A stretch of DNA of 54,174 nucleotides from NCBI RefSeq assembly GCF_003217495.1, contig NZ_QJSW01000009.1:1-54174 (forward strand), written 5' to 3'. The position numbers and the translations under genes were made by a program. Below are positions 7,820-15,638 of this stretch, piece after piece; the stretch's first letter is position 1, and the number at the start of each line of letters is the position of its first letter. The notes below the pieces were generated by a model, which made no database searches, was not told the origin of the DNA, and saw nothing but the letters and a program-made list of their open reading frames with translations. The DNA is from Paenibacillus barcinonensis. GTDB lineage: Bacteria; Bacillota; Bacilli; Paenibacillales; Paenibacillaceae.

Positions 7820-8238
7820 TGGAGGAGTCTCGATTGGAACAGGATAAAAACAGGGAAGAACAGCAGCAGGACCAGCATCAAGTGCAAGAGACTGTGCAGG
7901 AAACCGTTCAGGAGAAACCTAAAGCGCCTGTTATTGTACAGGTCGGCAGCAAAAATTATGAAATTGTTCAGAACCACAAAGAGGGCTGGAATCCTGAAGT
8001 GTTTCGTGACCGGTACAGCGAAGTGCTGGAGCGGTATGATTATATTATTGGCGACTGGGGATATAGCCAACTGAGACTTAAAGGTTTTTATCGTGACAAT
8101 CATCCTAAAGCAACGAAAGATTCTACCATCTCGTATCTGGTGGATTACATTAACGAATACTGTAACTTTGGTTGTGCATATTTTGTGCTTCAGAAGTGCA
8201 AAGAGCAGCCTCAAGCCAAAGCAAAAAGCGGTTCCTGA
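7816..8238 (+). CDS. yutD: YutD-family protein
   Basis: The 140-residue protein starts inside the lipA stop (ATGA overlap), so translation is probably coupled. The first 40 residues are a Gln/Glu-rich low-complexity segment with repeated QETV. The YutD core follows ([24 protein letters not shown], then [13 protein letters not shown] and [13 protein letters not shown]). The family is conserved in Firmicutes beside lipA, and its biochemical function is not established. The terminator hairpin overlaps the stop codon. Confidence 0.92.
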   Translation: MMEESRLEQDKNREEQQQDQHQVQETVQETVQEKPKAPVIVQVGSKNYEIVQNHKEGWNPEVFRDRYSEVLERYDYIIGDWGYSQLRLKGFYRDNHPKATKDSTISYLVDYINEYCNFGCAYFVLQKCKEQPQAKAKSGS

Positions 8239-8257
8239 GAAGGACCGCTTTTTTTGA
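8223..8257 (+). terminator. Terminator of lipA-yutD
   Basis: AAAAAGCGGT.CC pairs with GG.CCGCTTTTTTT; the yutD stop codon lies in the loop. Confidence 0.9.
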
Positions 8258-8311
8258 TGCTTTTTAAGTACATATCCGATGCTGATCTTAGCGAAGCATG
8301 AACTCGATGTA

Positions 8312-9115
8312 TTAATCCAGGAAAGCTGTCCGCACCCGATTCCAGAACGGATACGGGCGAAACCGGGCGAAGCTGACCTTTTGCTGCGACACTTGGCAAC
8401 GTACTGAGATCAGATCCTCCACCATCACGTTGACATGATCAATCGTTAGCAACAGACGCTGATCCTTACGTGAGAAAATGTCGCAATGGTGATGCTTCGG
8501 CAAAATGACAGGTGAACCTAATGTTCGATACACACGGTTGTTGATTGAGGCAATCTCTGCAATCTGGATCGCTTCAATGGTCGGGTGCACCATGGCGCCA
8601 CCAAGCGCCTTGTTATAGGCGGTACTGCCTGAAGGTGTGGATACACAGATGCCGTCGCCTCGAAACATCTCAAAGGTTACATCGTTGATATCCACCTGAG
8701 CGACGACTGTACCGTCTACGCCTTTTAACGTAAATTCATTCAGTGCGATGTAAGATGCATTTCCTGACTTTTTACGAATCTCCAGCTCCAATAAAGGGTA
8801 TTGCACAATGCGTGGTTTAAGGAGGTCAGGATCACCTTTACCGCTCATTAACCGAATCAATTCCCTTAATTCTTCCTTCTTCCAGTCGGCATAGAAGCCG
8901 AGATGGCCTGTATGAACCCCAACAAAAGCAATGTCCGGAATGCGGTCGATGAAATTGTGAAAAGCTTGCAACATCGTGCCATCGCCTCCGATGGAGATGA
9001 CAATCTCCGGCGATTCTGCATCCAGCTTGAACCCTTCTTCCTTCGCCAGCGCATGAAACTGCTGACTGAGATCAATTGATAACTGGTCTCCGCGGTCTTG
9101 AACATAGTATCTCAA
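8312..9115 (-). CDS. nadK: NAD kinase
   Basis: The enzyme phosphorylates NAD+ to NADP+ in the cytosol. GGDGTMLQ at residues 43-50 is the hallmark GGDG motif; the NE motif (ALNEFTLKG) and the Gly-rich segment STPSGSTAYNKALGGA are present. Length (267 aa) suits the Firmicute enzyme. The start is TTG at 9115, with AAAGGAG nine bases upstream on the minus strand. Supplying NADP+ suits the zwf and gnd genes upstream, but the genes are not in one unit. Confidence 0.96.
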   Translation of the reverse strand: MRYYVQDRGDQLSIDLSQQFHALAKEEGFKLDAESPEIVISIGGDGTMLQAFHNFIDRIPDIAFVGVHTGHLGFYADWKKEELRELIRLMSGKGDPDLLKPRIVQYPLLELEIRKKSGNASYIALNEFTLKGVDGTVVAQVDINDVTFEMFRGDGICVSTPSGSTAYNKALGGAMVHPTIEAIQIAEIASINNRVYRTLGSPVILPKHHHCDIFSRKDQRLLLTIDHVNVMVEDLISVRCQVSQQKVSFARFRPYPFWNRVRTAFLD

Positions 9116-9217
9116 GATGAAAGCTCCTTTGTGGTCATTATACTACCGATGATAATCAATTCCACGCCAGAACACAACGTTCGATTGAACTTCCGGCCAA
9201 ACTATTTGCACAAAACC

Positions 9218-10456
9218 CTATTTTTTACCGCGCTTGAGCATTAGCTGTGAGCCAATCCAGGCCAGACATAACATCAGAACAAGTATAGAGCTGAACACAC
9301 GGATTCCTGTTAAGCCGATCAGCTTCCAATCTGACGAATAAGCTGTGGTCAGAGGCATTAATGCATGATCGAGAAAAGCAGGTGAAGCTGTACTGCCCAT
9401 CAGAAGCGGCCATAACAGGACAACAAGCAGTGGGGCTATGGCTGCATGAAGCGCTCTTGCCAGCAAGAACGGTGCATATCGCATCGGGGTGCTGCTTAAC
9501 ACGCTCATAATTTGCGCATGTACGGACAGCCCGCCCCAGGAGAGCACAAAGGAAGCGGCAGCGACTTTAAAGACCAGAGGAATCGAGGAGGCTGTAGCAC
9601 CAGCTTCCTTGGCGCCTAGAGTGACTTCGAACAAACCTCCGACCAGACTATGAGAAAGTGAAGGCGGCAAACCGGCGAGCTGCAGCCCCTGTTCTGTAAG
9701 AGAATATAAAACCCCAAGCCATCCGGTCTGAACCAATAATTCCATAATGACGGAAAAGAATACAACAAGCCCGCCTACGATAATAATAAGACGAAGGGAA
9801 GAGGCAACAGCCTGTCGCAACAACTCACCAAAAGCTCTGCCATCTGCTTGTCTTGCATTGTGCATCGCGTATATGGCGCGCATGAAGCGGCCGCGATGGC
9901 CTCCTTGTGCCACAGGTGCCGCGGAAGAAGCGGGACTGGAGCGACCATGAAAACGCATGAGCACTCCGACAAAAATAGCAGCAGCATAATGAGAGGCCAC
10001 AAGAATCGGAGCAATGGAAGTATTGTGAAAAAAACCGACCGATACCGCTCCGATCATAAAGATCGGATCAGATGAGGTGGTGAAGGCGACCAGACGCTCG
10101 CCCTCCTCTCGTGTAACCAGCTTCTGCTCCCATAGCTGCGCGGTCAGCTTGGCTCCCGTCGGATAACCTGAAGCACAGCTTACTGCAAATACAAAGCCCC
10201 CGCTTCCCGGAACACGAAACAGTGGCCGCATGAGTGGATTAAGCAGTGTACCGAGAAAATGCACGATGCCAAAGCCGAGCAGCAGCTCGGACAATACAAG
10301 AAAGGGGAACAGGGAGGGAAACAGCACATCCCACCAGATGGATAAGCCTCTGACGCTTGCATGCCAGGTCTCTGCGGGATACAGCGCCATCAGGCTACAA
10401 AAAACCAGGAGAGCCAGTGTAATCAGCAAGGGTATGACGCGCTGAGGAGCAGTCAT
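9218..10456 (-). CDS. ylbJ: Sporulation integral membrane protein YlbJ
   Basis: This 412-residue polytopic protein begins at ATG 10456, which has AAAGGAG nine bases upstream; the frame extends further left from a TTG but without a ribosome binding site. About ten hydrophobic segments are visible, with nucleoside-transporter-like gate motifs (SGYPTGAKL, and GLFEVTLGAKEA). YlbJ in B. subtilis is made in the mother cell under SigmaE control and is required for spore cortex formation; its substrate is unknown. It is separated from nadK by about 100 bp on the same strand. Confidence 0.92.
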   Translation of the reverse strand: MTAPQRVIPLLITLALLVFCSLMALYPAETWHASVRGLSIWWDVLFPSLFPFLVLSELLLGFGIVHFLGTLLNPLMRPLFRVPGSGGFVFAVSCASGYPTGAKLTAQLWEQKLVTREEGERLVAFTTSSDPIFMIGAVSVGFFHNTSIAPILVASHYAAAIFVGVLMRFHGRSSPASSAAPVAQGGHRGRFMRAIYAMHNARQADGRAFGELLRQAVASSLRLIIIVGGLVVFFSVIMELLVQTGWLGVLYSLTEQGLQLAGLPPSLSHSLVGGLFEVTLGAKEAGATASSIPLVFKVAAASFVLSWGGLSVHAQIMSVLSSTPMRYAPFLLARALHAAIAPLLVVLLWPLLMGSTASPAFLDHALMPLTTAYSSDWKLIGLTGIRVFSSILVLMLCLAWIGSQLMLKRGKK

Positions 10457-10559
10457 GAATTTTTCTCCTTTATGGTTGAAATGAATGATCTGCAGCCGAT
10501 CACGGGCTTTTGCCATCAATATATGAAAAAAATCGGACAAACAGTACAAAATATTATTT

Positions 10560-10573
10560 GGAAAGCGTTTGCA
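10560..10573. promoter_or_regulatory. Catabolite-responsive element (cre)-like site
   Basis: GGAAAGCGTTTGCA matches the CcpA consensus TGWAARCGYTWNCW at 13 of 14 positions; only the first base differs. It lies in the divergent ylbJ/37-aa-ORF region, about 30 bp before the extended -10 at 10601. Confidence 0.5.
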
Positions 10574-10600
10574 AAAGTGGCTGTGTTTTTAAATGATGTA

Positions 10601-10609
10601 TGCTAAAAT
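10601..10609 (+). promoter_or_regulatory. Extended -10 promoter for the 37-aa ORF
   Basis: TGCTAAAAT, a TGn extended -10 about 50 bp before the start codon. Confidence 0.4.
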
Positions 10610-10657
10610 AGGTAAAACGCCTGAACGTCACCTAATGGTCAATAAGGTGGAATCAAT

Positions 10658-10771
10658 ATGGATGGAGTGATGATCATGAGTCTTGTCGCCGGAGTCCTGG
10701 TCTGTGCATTTGTGTATGTTATACGTGCCTCATTGGTACGTACCGAAGAGGAAGATTGGCGAAGTTATTAA
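10658..10771 (+). CDS. 37-residue single-pass membrane peptide
   Basis: A 37-codon frame starts at ATG 10658 behind AAGGTGG and ends at TAA 10769-10771. The peptide has a short N-terminus (MDGVMIM), a hydrophobic helix (SLVAGVLVCAFVYVI) and a charged C-terminal tail (RASLVRTEEEDWRSY), as expected of a small single-pass membrane protein. It has its own promoter, a cre-like site and a strong terminator, forming a complete monocistronic unit. I do not recognise it; automated annotation may miss it because of its size. Confidence 0.65.
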   Translation: MDGVMIMSLVAGVLVCAFVYVIRASLVRTEEEDWRSY

Positions 10772-10784
10772 TGGAATATGTGGT

Positions 10785-10814
10785 GCGCCAGCCTTAGGGG
10801 TGGCGCTTTTTTTG
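10785..10814 (+). terminator. Terminator of the 37-aa ORF
   Basis: GCGCCA.CC pairs with GG.TGGCGC, followed by T7. Confidence 0.9.
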
Positions 10815-10933
10815 TCTTTTTTTGATAGAATGGAGATGCTGGCTTTAAGGGCCAGGTTTGTTGACCTAATGTTCACCATGTTCATGTGACGTGTATTATA
10901 TTGCAAAATTCGACAGCAGGAAGGGGGAGAACC

Positions 10934-11311
10934 ATGAATCCCAGTTTAAGTATTTATGATAATCTTGGAGGTGCTCCAGGTGTTCGTGCATTGGTTGAGG
11001 CCTTCTATCCGATTGTGTTGCAGAATGAACAGCTCGCACCTCTTTTTCCGGAAGATATTCAGCCGGTAATAGACAAGCAATACATGTTCCTGTCTCAATT
11101 TTTTGGAGGACCGGCGTTGTTCTCCGAGGCCTATGGACATCCGATGATGCGTGCGCGTCATATGCATTTCGAAGTAACGGTAGAACGAGCGGAAGCATGG
11201 CTTGCATGCATGAATCAAGCGTTAACACAAATCGGTGTAGAGGAGCCCTTGCATACGTTTATTTTGCAGCGTTTATCAGGACCGGCACACCATTTTGTGA
11301 ACACGCCATAG
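10934..11311 (+). CDS. Truncated haemoglobin, group II (YjbI-like)
   Basis: The 125-residue protein starts at ATG 10934 with GAAGGGGGAG upstream; the frame is open further left without a ribosome binding site. The truncated-globin fold is indicated by YDNLGGAPGVRALVEAFY, FLSQFFGGP and the proximal-His segment RARHMHFEV. Group II truncated haemoglobins bind haem and handle oxygen, NO or peroxide in the cytosol. In many Bacillales the gene is linked to stress or redox genes. The DUF2225 gene follows in the same direction after 32 bp, so they may be cotranscribed. Confidence 0.93.
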   Translation: MNPSLSIYDNLGGAPGVRALVEAFYPIVLQNEQLAPLFPEDIQPVIDKQYMFLSQFFGGPALFSEAYGHPMMRARHMHFEVTVERAEAWLACMNQALTQIGVEEPLHTFILQRLSGPAHHFVNTP

Positions 11312-11343
11312 TTCCAATATACAACAAGCCTTACGGGAGAGGG

Positions 11344-12084
11344 ATGGAACAAGTGGAATTAGAGCCGCTGTATAAGGTGAAGGTGACGTGTCATTATTGC
11401 GAGACCGAATTTGAAACCTCACGGGTAAGACCTAGCTTAAAACGGCCTTACCGAACAGATTCTGATTTTTGTGCGTATTACAAACAGGAGAATCCCGATT
11501 TTTATGTCGTGCGGATCTGCCCTTCATGTGGATTCGCTTCAACAGAAAATTCAACGGGGAATTTGAATGATATGCAGCGCAAGGCGTTTATGGAGCAGAT
11601 AGGCAACCGCTGGGTGAAGCGGGATTATAGTGGTGCAAGAAATCTGGAACAGGCACTCGCTACATACAAACTTGGCTTGTTGTGTGCACAAGTAATCCAG
11701 GAGAAGGATCGCGTGGTTGCTGGTCTACTGCATCATATCGCCTGGTTATACAGGTACATGGAGGATCATACACAGGAGCATCGTTTTCTTGAATTCAGCC
11801 TGGAGGCTTACGTCAAGGTGTTTGAACGTGAGGGTACAGGCGGCAATGAGGCCAAGCTATTGTATTTGCTAGGGGAATTGAATCGCAGAGTTGGACGATT
11901 TCATGAGGCGGTTCAATGGTTTGGACGAGTTATTCATGACAAGCGCATTACGGATGCAGCCATGATCCGGGCTTCGAGGGAACAGTGGGCATTGCTACGA
12001 GAACAGATGATATCCGGCAAGATGGAGCTGCCTGAAGAAATGCTTGCAGGTGACAAAGAGGCTGCAAAACGCAGCCCCCTTTAA
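11344..12084 (+). CDS. DUF2225 zinc-ribbon/TPR-like protein
   Basis: Two CxxC knuckles (CHYC and CPSC) in the first 60 residues indicate a metal-binding ribbon, with the family phrase RICPSCGFAS. The rest is helical with TPR-like repeats (LEQALATYKLGLLCAQV; LYLLGELNRRVGRFHEAVQWF). DUF2225 proteins are common in Bacillales and Clostridia; no function is established. Start ATG at 11344 follows GGGAGAGGG closely; the longer frame from 11197 overlaps the globin gene and is rejected. 246 aa. Confidence 0.85.
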   Translation: MEQVELEPLYKVKVTCHYCETEFETSRVRPSLKRPYRTDSDFCAYYKQENPDFYVVRICPSCGFASTENSTGNLNDMQRKAFMEQIGNRWVKRDYSGARNLEQALATYKLGLLCAQVIQEKDRVVAGLLHHIAWLYRYMEDHTQEHRFLEFSLEAYVKVFEREGTGGNEAKLLYLLGELNRRVGRFHEAVQWFGRVIHDKRITDAAMIRASREQWALLREQMISGKMELPEEMLAGDKEAAKRSPL

Positions 12085-12101
12085 TCTGATCTCATATCTA
12101 A

Positions 12102-12332
12102 TTAGCGGATAGGCCGACTGGCCAACAGATAATCGTTATCGGTATCAACCACCGTTATGTTGCTGTTGCAGCAAGGGAAAACAAGTAATTTCTTTTTTCC
12201 TTCATGGATGCGGATGAGTTCCTTAGGTTTAAGGGGTAAAAGTACATTACTTGCATCACAGAAGGGGCACTGCTGTACATAAATATCCCCCATAATGATA
12301 TCATATGGCCAGCTGTTCTCGAATGGAATCAT
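12102..12332 (-). CDS. Small Cys-rich protein, possibly zinc-binding
   Basis: The 76-residue product has CPFC (22-25) and a PCC pair (54-55), a spacing compatible with a four-Cys metal site, flanked by Lys-rich and beta-like segments (IRIHEGKKKLLVFP; ITVVDTDNDYLL). I cannot name a family. Its ATG overlaps the stop of the upstream YycC-like gene by ATGA, so the two are translationally coupled. No terminator of its own was found before the convergent DUF2225 gene 17 bp away. Confidence 0.75.
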   Translation of the reverse strand: MIPFENSWPYDIIMGDIYVQQCPFCDASNVLLPLKPKELIRIHEGKKKLLVFPCCNSNITVVDTDNDYLLASRPIR

Positions 12333-12499
12333 TCAGCGTTGCCTTCTTTGTCCGCAGGCTTGGCAGCTTCTTCCTTTGCCAGTTCTGCAATCTTCTGCAT
12401 GAGAATATGTTGAGGCATATGCATCAGATGCTCCAGAGGCACGCCGAGAGATGCTGCTAGTTTGACGGCAGTTTCAGCCGATACTTGTAAAGGTTTCAT
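12329..12499 (-). CDS. YycC-like small protein
   Basis: A 56-codon frame starts at ATG 12499 behind a perfect AGGAGG with eight-base spacing, and stops at 12329-12331. The sequence (MKPLQVSAETAVKLAASLGV, then PLEHLMHMPQHILMQKIAEL) matches what I recall of the YycC family, short conserved Bacillales proteins of unknown function; the C-terminus is Ala/Lys/Glu-rich. It overlaps the following Cys-rich gene by four bases. The family call is from memory of the MHMPQHIL motif. Confidence 0.75.
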   Translation of the reverse strand: MKPLQVSAETAVKLAASLGVPLEHLMHMPQHILMQKIAELAKEEAAKPADKEGNAE

Positions 12500-12620
12500 A
12501 CATTGACCTCCTGAAAAAAATGGCTACATTATTTCTCTAGTATAGAGATACGTTGCGTATAAAACCAGTTTTTAATTCAAAGTGTTACATCGAATCTACA
12601 GAAAGAGGTGCCTTAATTAG

Positions 12621-14420
12621 ATGAAAATGCCATTACACCCTGTGTGGGATCTGGAGTCCATCTTTAGTGGAGGTTCTTCTTCCGAAGCATTCGCCGCATA
12701 TCTTAACGATCTGGACAAAGATGTACGAACATTGCAGCAAACCGTCCAGCAGATGTCTGCTCCTGCCACGCTGGAAGACGCCGCTGCTTTTGAACCTGTT
12801 CTGAGCTTGCTGCAAAGCTGTTATGTGCGGATATCGGAGGGGTCTGCCTTCGTCTCCTGTCTGTCAGCGCAAAACCAGCAGGATAAAAAAGCGGCCCAGC
12901 TTCAGGGCACTGTCAGCTCCATTGCGGCCATGCTGAATAGCAGCAAGTCGATGCTGGACAGTACGTTTAGCGAGACGCCGGATGATGTATGGAATCAATG
13001 GCTCGCGCAAGCAGATATGCAGCCGTTATCCTTTGTATTAAACGAAAGCAGAACCCAGGCCAGGGACAAAATGTCGCCTGAGCTGGAGGGGCTGGCCCTT
13101 GAGCTTGGGGTGGATGGTTATCATGGCTGGGGAAAGTTTTATAATACCATCGTAAGCAAAGTGAATATTCCGTTTGAGCAGGATGGAGAGACGGTTATGC
13201 TGTCTGCCGGACAAGCGGCCAACAAGTTAAGTGATAGTGAGCGTGACGTTCGTGAGCGGGTCTTCAGCTCATGGGAGCAGGCCTGGACCGAGGTTGAAGA
13301 TTTCTGTGCAGATACACTGAATCATCTTGCCGGGTTCCGCCTGAAGCTTTACGAGAAGCGTGGCTGGCAGGATATTTTGAAGGAGCCGCTGGCGATTAAT
13401 CGGATGTCACGACAGACGCTGGATGCGATGTGGAACGTGATTAATGGCACCAAGCCTGTGCTTGTGAAGTATCTGGAACGAAAAGCCAAACTGCTCGGTG
13501 TTGACAAGCTCAGCTGGAGCGACGTAGATGCTCCGGTAGGGAAGTCTGTGGGGAAAGTAACCTATGACGAGGCAGCGTTGACGATTGTTGAGCAGTTTGC
13601 GAGATTTAGTCCGAAGCTATCCAGCTTTGCGAAGATGGCGTTTGAGAAACGCTGGATTGAGGCTGAGGATCGTCCGGGTAAACGTCCGGGAGGCTTTTGT
13701 ACATCATTGCCGCTGAGTAAAGCGACTCGTATCTTCATGACTTTCTCTGGTACCGCGTCGAATGTATCTACGCTGGCTCATGAGCTTGGCCATGGTTATC
13801 ATCAGCACATCATGGAAGAGCTGCCTGCTCTGAATCAGCGCTATGCGATGAATGTGGCTGAGACGGCTTCCACATTTGCCGAGATGATTGTCGCCGATGC
13901 CTTGGTGCAAACTGCGCGTGATGAGCAGGAGAAGCTGGCGTTGCTGGAGGATAAAATACAACGCAGTGTTGCCTTCTTTATGAATATCCATGCTCGGTTC
14001 CTGTTTGAAAATCGTTTCTATGAGCAGCGTAAGAAAGGCTTGGTAAGTGCCGAAGAGCTGAGCAGATTAATGGTGGAGGCCCAGGAAGAGGCCTTCTGTG
14101 GCATTCTGGCTTCCGCTCATCCGCATTTCTGGGCATCCAAGCTGCATTTTTATTTGACAGGTGTTCCCTTCTATAATTTCCCTTATACATTCGGATATAT
14201 GTTTAGTGCGGGAATCTATGCCCGGGCTCAACAGGAAGGCACCGCTTTTGCCGATAAGTATGATGACCTGCTTCGTGATACAGGCCGGATGACAGTAGAG
14301 CAGCTGGCTCAGAAACATCTTGGTGCTGATCTGACCCAGGCTGATTTTTGGCAGGCTGCTGCTGATCTGGTCGCGGCAGATATAGAGCAGTTTTTGCAGA
14401 TGACGGAGAACGTAAAATAA
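12621..14420 (+). CDS. pepF: M3-family oligoendopeptidase (PepF type)
   Basis: This cytosolic zinc metallopeptidase cleaves oligopeptides. The HEXXH motif is HELGH at residues 387-391, and the downstream Glu ligand lies in the ETASTFAEM segment near residue 414. Full length (599 aa) agrees with PepF-type enzymes. The start ATG at 12621 has AGAGGTG nine bases upstream. It diverges from the yycC-like pair and ends in a strong terminator, so it is probably monocistronic. Confidence 0.95.
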   Translation: MKMPLHPVWDLESIFSGGSSSEAFAAYLNDLDKDVRTLQQTVQQMSAPATLEDAAAFEPVLSLLQSCYVRISEGSAFVSCLSAQNQQDKKAAQLQGTVSSIAAMLNSSKSMLDSTFSETPDDVWNQWLAQADMQPLSFVLNESRTQARDKMSPELEGLALELGVDGYHGWGKFYNTIVSKVNIPFEQDGETVMLSAGQAANKLSDSERDVRERVFSSWEQAWTEVEDFCADTLNHLAGFRLKLYEKRGWQDILKEPLAINRMSRQTLDAMWNVINGTKPVLVKYLERKAKLLGVDKLSWSDVDAPVGKSVGKVTYDEAALTIVEQFARFSPKLSSFAKMAFEKRWIEAEDRPGKRPGGFCTSLPLSKATRIFMTFSGTASNVSTLAHELGHGYHQHIMEELPALNQRYAMNVAETASTFAEMIVADALVQTARDEQEKLALLEDKIQRSVAFFMNIHARFLFENRFYEQRKKGLVSAEELSRLMVEAQEEAFCGILASAHPHFWASKLHFYLTGVPFYNFPYTFGYMFSAGIYARAQQEGTAFADKYDDLLRDTGRMTVEQLAQKHLGADLTQADFWQAAADLVAADIEQFLQMTENVK

Positions 14421-14450
14421 CATAACAGCCTTCATAGCATAGTAAAGGAT

Positions 14451-14496
14451 GGGCCGTAATTCAATGTCGAAGAGACATGAATTGCGGCCTTTTTTG
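14451..14496 (+). terminator. Terminator of pepF
   Basis: GGCCGTAATTCAATGTC pairs with GACAT.AATTGCGGCC, then T6. Confidence 0.9.
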
Positions 14497-14626
14497 GCTG
14501 TGAACAATCCTTTCCTGCTTGTTAATTATTTTGTCGTAAATCAAGGAAAAAGCTCATTTTAAGGAATGCAAATGGCAATAAATTGCGCAAAATATAGTAA
14601 TAATTACCCAAAAATGTTTTATTTTG

Positions 14627-14655
14627 TTGAGAGTTCGTATATGTTGTCATATAAT
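14627..14655 (+). promoter_or_regulatory. SigA promoter upstream of the 135-aa gene
   Basis: TTGAGA (14627-14632), 17 bp, TATAAT (14650-14655). Confidence 0.6.
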
Positions 14656-14709
14656 GAGTCGTAAGTCCTTATTGTATAGGACTAAAAGCATATTAGGAGG
14701 AGTGTTATC

Positions 14710-15117
14710 ATGAAAATGGAACAGCTTTCATTAGCAAGACAGTTAGATTTGGTGTTTAAAGAGCTTGATCAGGAGTTGTCAGGACTCGATTCAGGGGAAG
14801 TTTTTGTGCAAATACGAAATAATGTTATCGGAAAATTTGGTGTTCGACATAATCCGATAACTGGACGTGATGGGCAGATGGAGATGGAGGAAGGTGGCCT
14901 CAATTCCGCCCAACGGGCTTCTTTCCGAGCCATGGCACTGGAAACGCTGAAGTTCAAGCGCAATTGGACTCATGGGGAAATAAGCTATGACTTTACGGTT
15001 AGACAGGGCATGATTATGGTAGATGCAACGATGGAGTCGAATTATAATATGGCGAACCTGATGATTCGCTATCCTAGAACGAATACATATCTGGATTCGA
15101 ATAGGGAATCATCCTAA
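14710..15117 (+). CDS. Conserved-looking cytosolic protein of unknown function
   Basis: The 135-residue product has no signal peptide or membrane helix. AGGAGG lies nine bases before the ATG and a good SigA promoter is upstream, so the gene is real. It carries acidic helices at the N-terminus (LVFKELDQELSGLDSGEVFV), a segment reading IGKFGVRHNPITGRDGQMEM, and a beta-rich C-terminus (FTVRQGMIMVDATMES). I do not recognise a family and give no function. It converges with the first SASP gene. Confidence 0.8.
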   Translation: MKMEQLSLARQLDLVFKELDQELSGLDSGEVFVQIRNNVIGKFGVRHNPITGRDGQMEMEEGGLNSAQRASFRAMALETLKFKRNWTHGEISYDFTVRQGMIMVDATMESNYNMANLMIRYPRTNTYLDSNRESS

Positions 15118-15125
15118 GCAAAAAT

Positions 15126-15157
15126 AAAGCGGCACTTCCGAAGAAGGCCGCCTTTCC
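15126..15157. terminator. Terminator between the 135-aa gene and SASP
   Basis: AAAGCGGC.cTTC pairs with GAA.GCCGC.TTT; the T-run is short. Usable on both strands. Confidence 0.55.
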
Positions 15158-15196
15158 GTTCAAGCACCACTCAGGGCAGAAGCAATAATTTCGAGC

Positions 15197-15430
15197 TTAC
15201 GAACGACCCGATAATTGCTGCTCAGCGATTTGTACCAGACGTTTTGTGATATAACCACCCAGAGAACCTGTCTCACGGGAAGTGTAGTTACCGTAGTAAC
15301 CATCTTGTGGGATTGTTACACCCAGCTCTTGTGCAGCTTCCATTTTCAATTGTTGCAGTGCTGCATTCGCTTGAGGAACAACCAGGTTGTTAGAGCGGCT
15401 TCCGCTACCTTGGTTTTGGCTTCCGTACAT
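15197..15430 (-). CDS. Alpha/beta-type small acid-soluble spore protein
   Basis: These proteins coat and protect DNA in the dormant spore and are degraded by Gpr at germination. The 77-residue product has the two conserved blocks, NNLVVPQANAALQQLKMEAA with the Gpr site region KMEAAQELGV, and GGYITKRLVQIAEQ. ATG at 15430 follows AAGGAGG. A SigG-like promoter is at 15461-15490. Its body is nearly identical to the SASP at 18698, differing chiefly at the N-terminus (YGSQNQGSG) and the last residues, so they are recent paralogues. Confidence 0.95.
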   Translation of the reverse strand: MYGSQNQGSGSRSNNLVVPQANAALQQLKMEAAQELGVTIPQDGYYGNYTSRETGSLGGYITKRLVQIAEQQLSGRS

Positions 15431-15460
15431 ATGTCTCACCTCCTTATGGGTTGGTGATGT

Positions 15461-15490
15461 TAGTATGGATCGAGAAAGCGGAAATATACA
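15461..15490 (-). promoter_or_regulatory. SigG-like promoter for SASP 1
   Basis: Minus strand: TGTATA (15485-15490), 17 bp, CATACTA (15461-15467), which fits the forespore SigmaG -10 form CATnnTA. Confidence 0.6.
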
Positions 15491-15542
15491 TGATATGGCG
15501 TAAGGGAATATATGGATAATCAAATGAGTTCATGTCAACATA

Positions 15543-15574
15543 AACAGCCGATCCATTGCGGATCGGCTGCTTTT
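15543..15574. terminator. Hairpin terminator between SASP 1 and epimerase
   Basis: CAGCCGATCC and GGATCGGCTG form a perfect 10-bp stem with CTTTT on the plus side. The epimerase transcript, on the minus strand, reads into it. Confidence 0.7.
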
Positions 15575-15638
15575 GTACAGGGGTATTCCGATATGAAAAT
15601 ATGAGCGGACAAATGCATCATATTTCATTCAGCATGGT

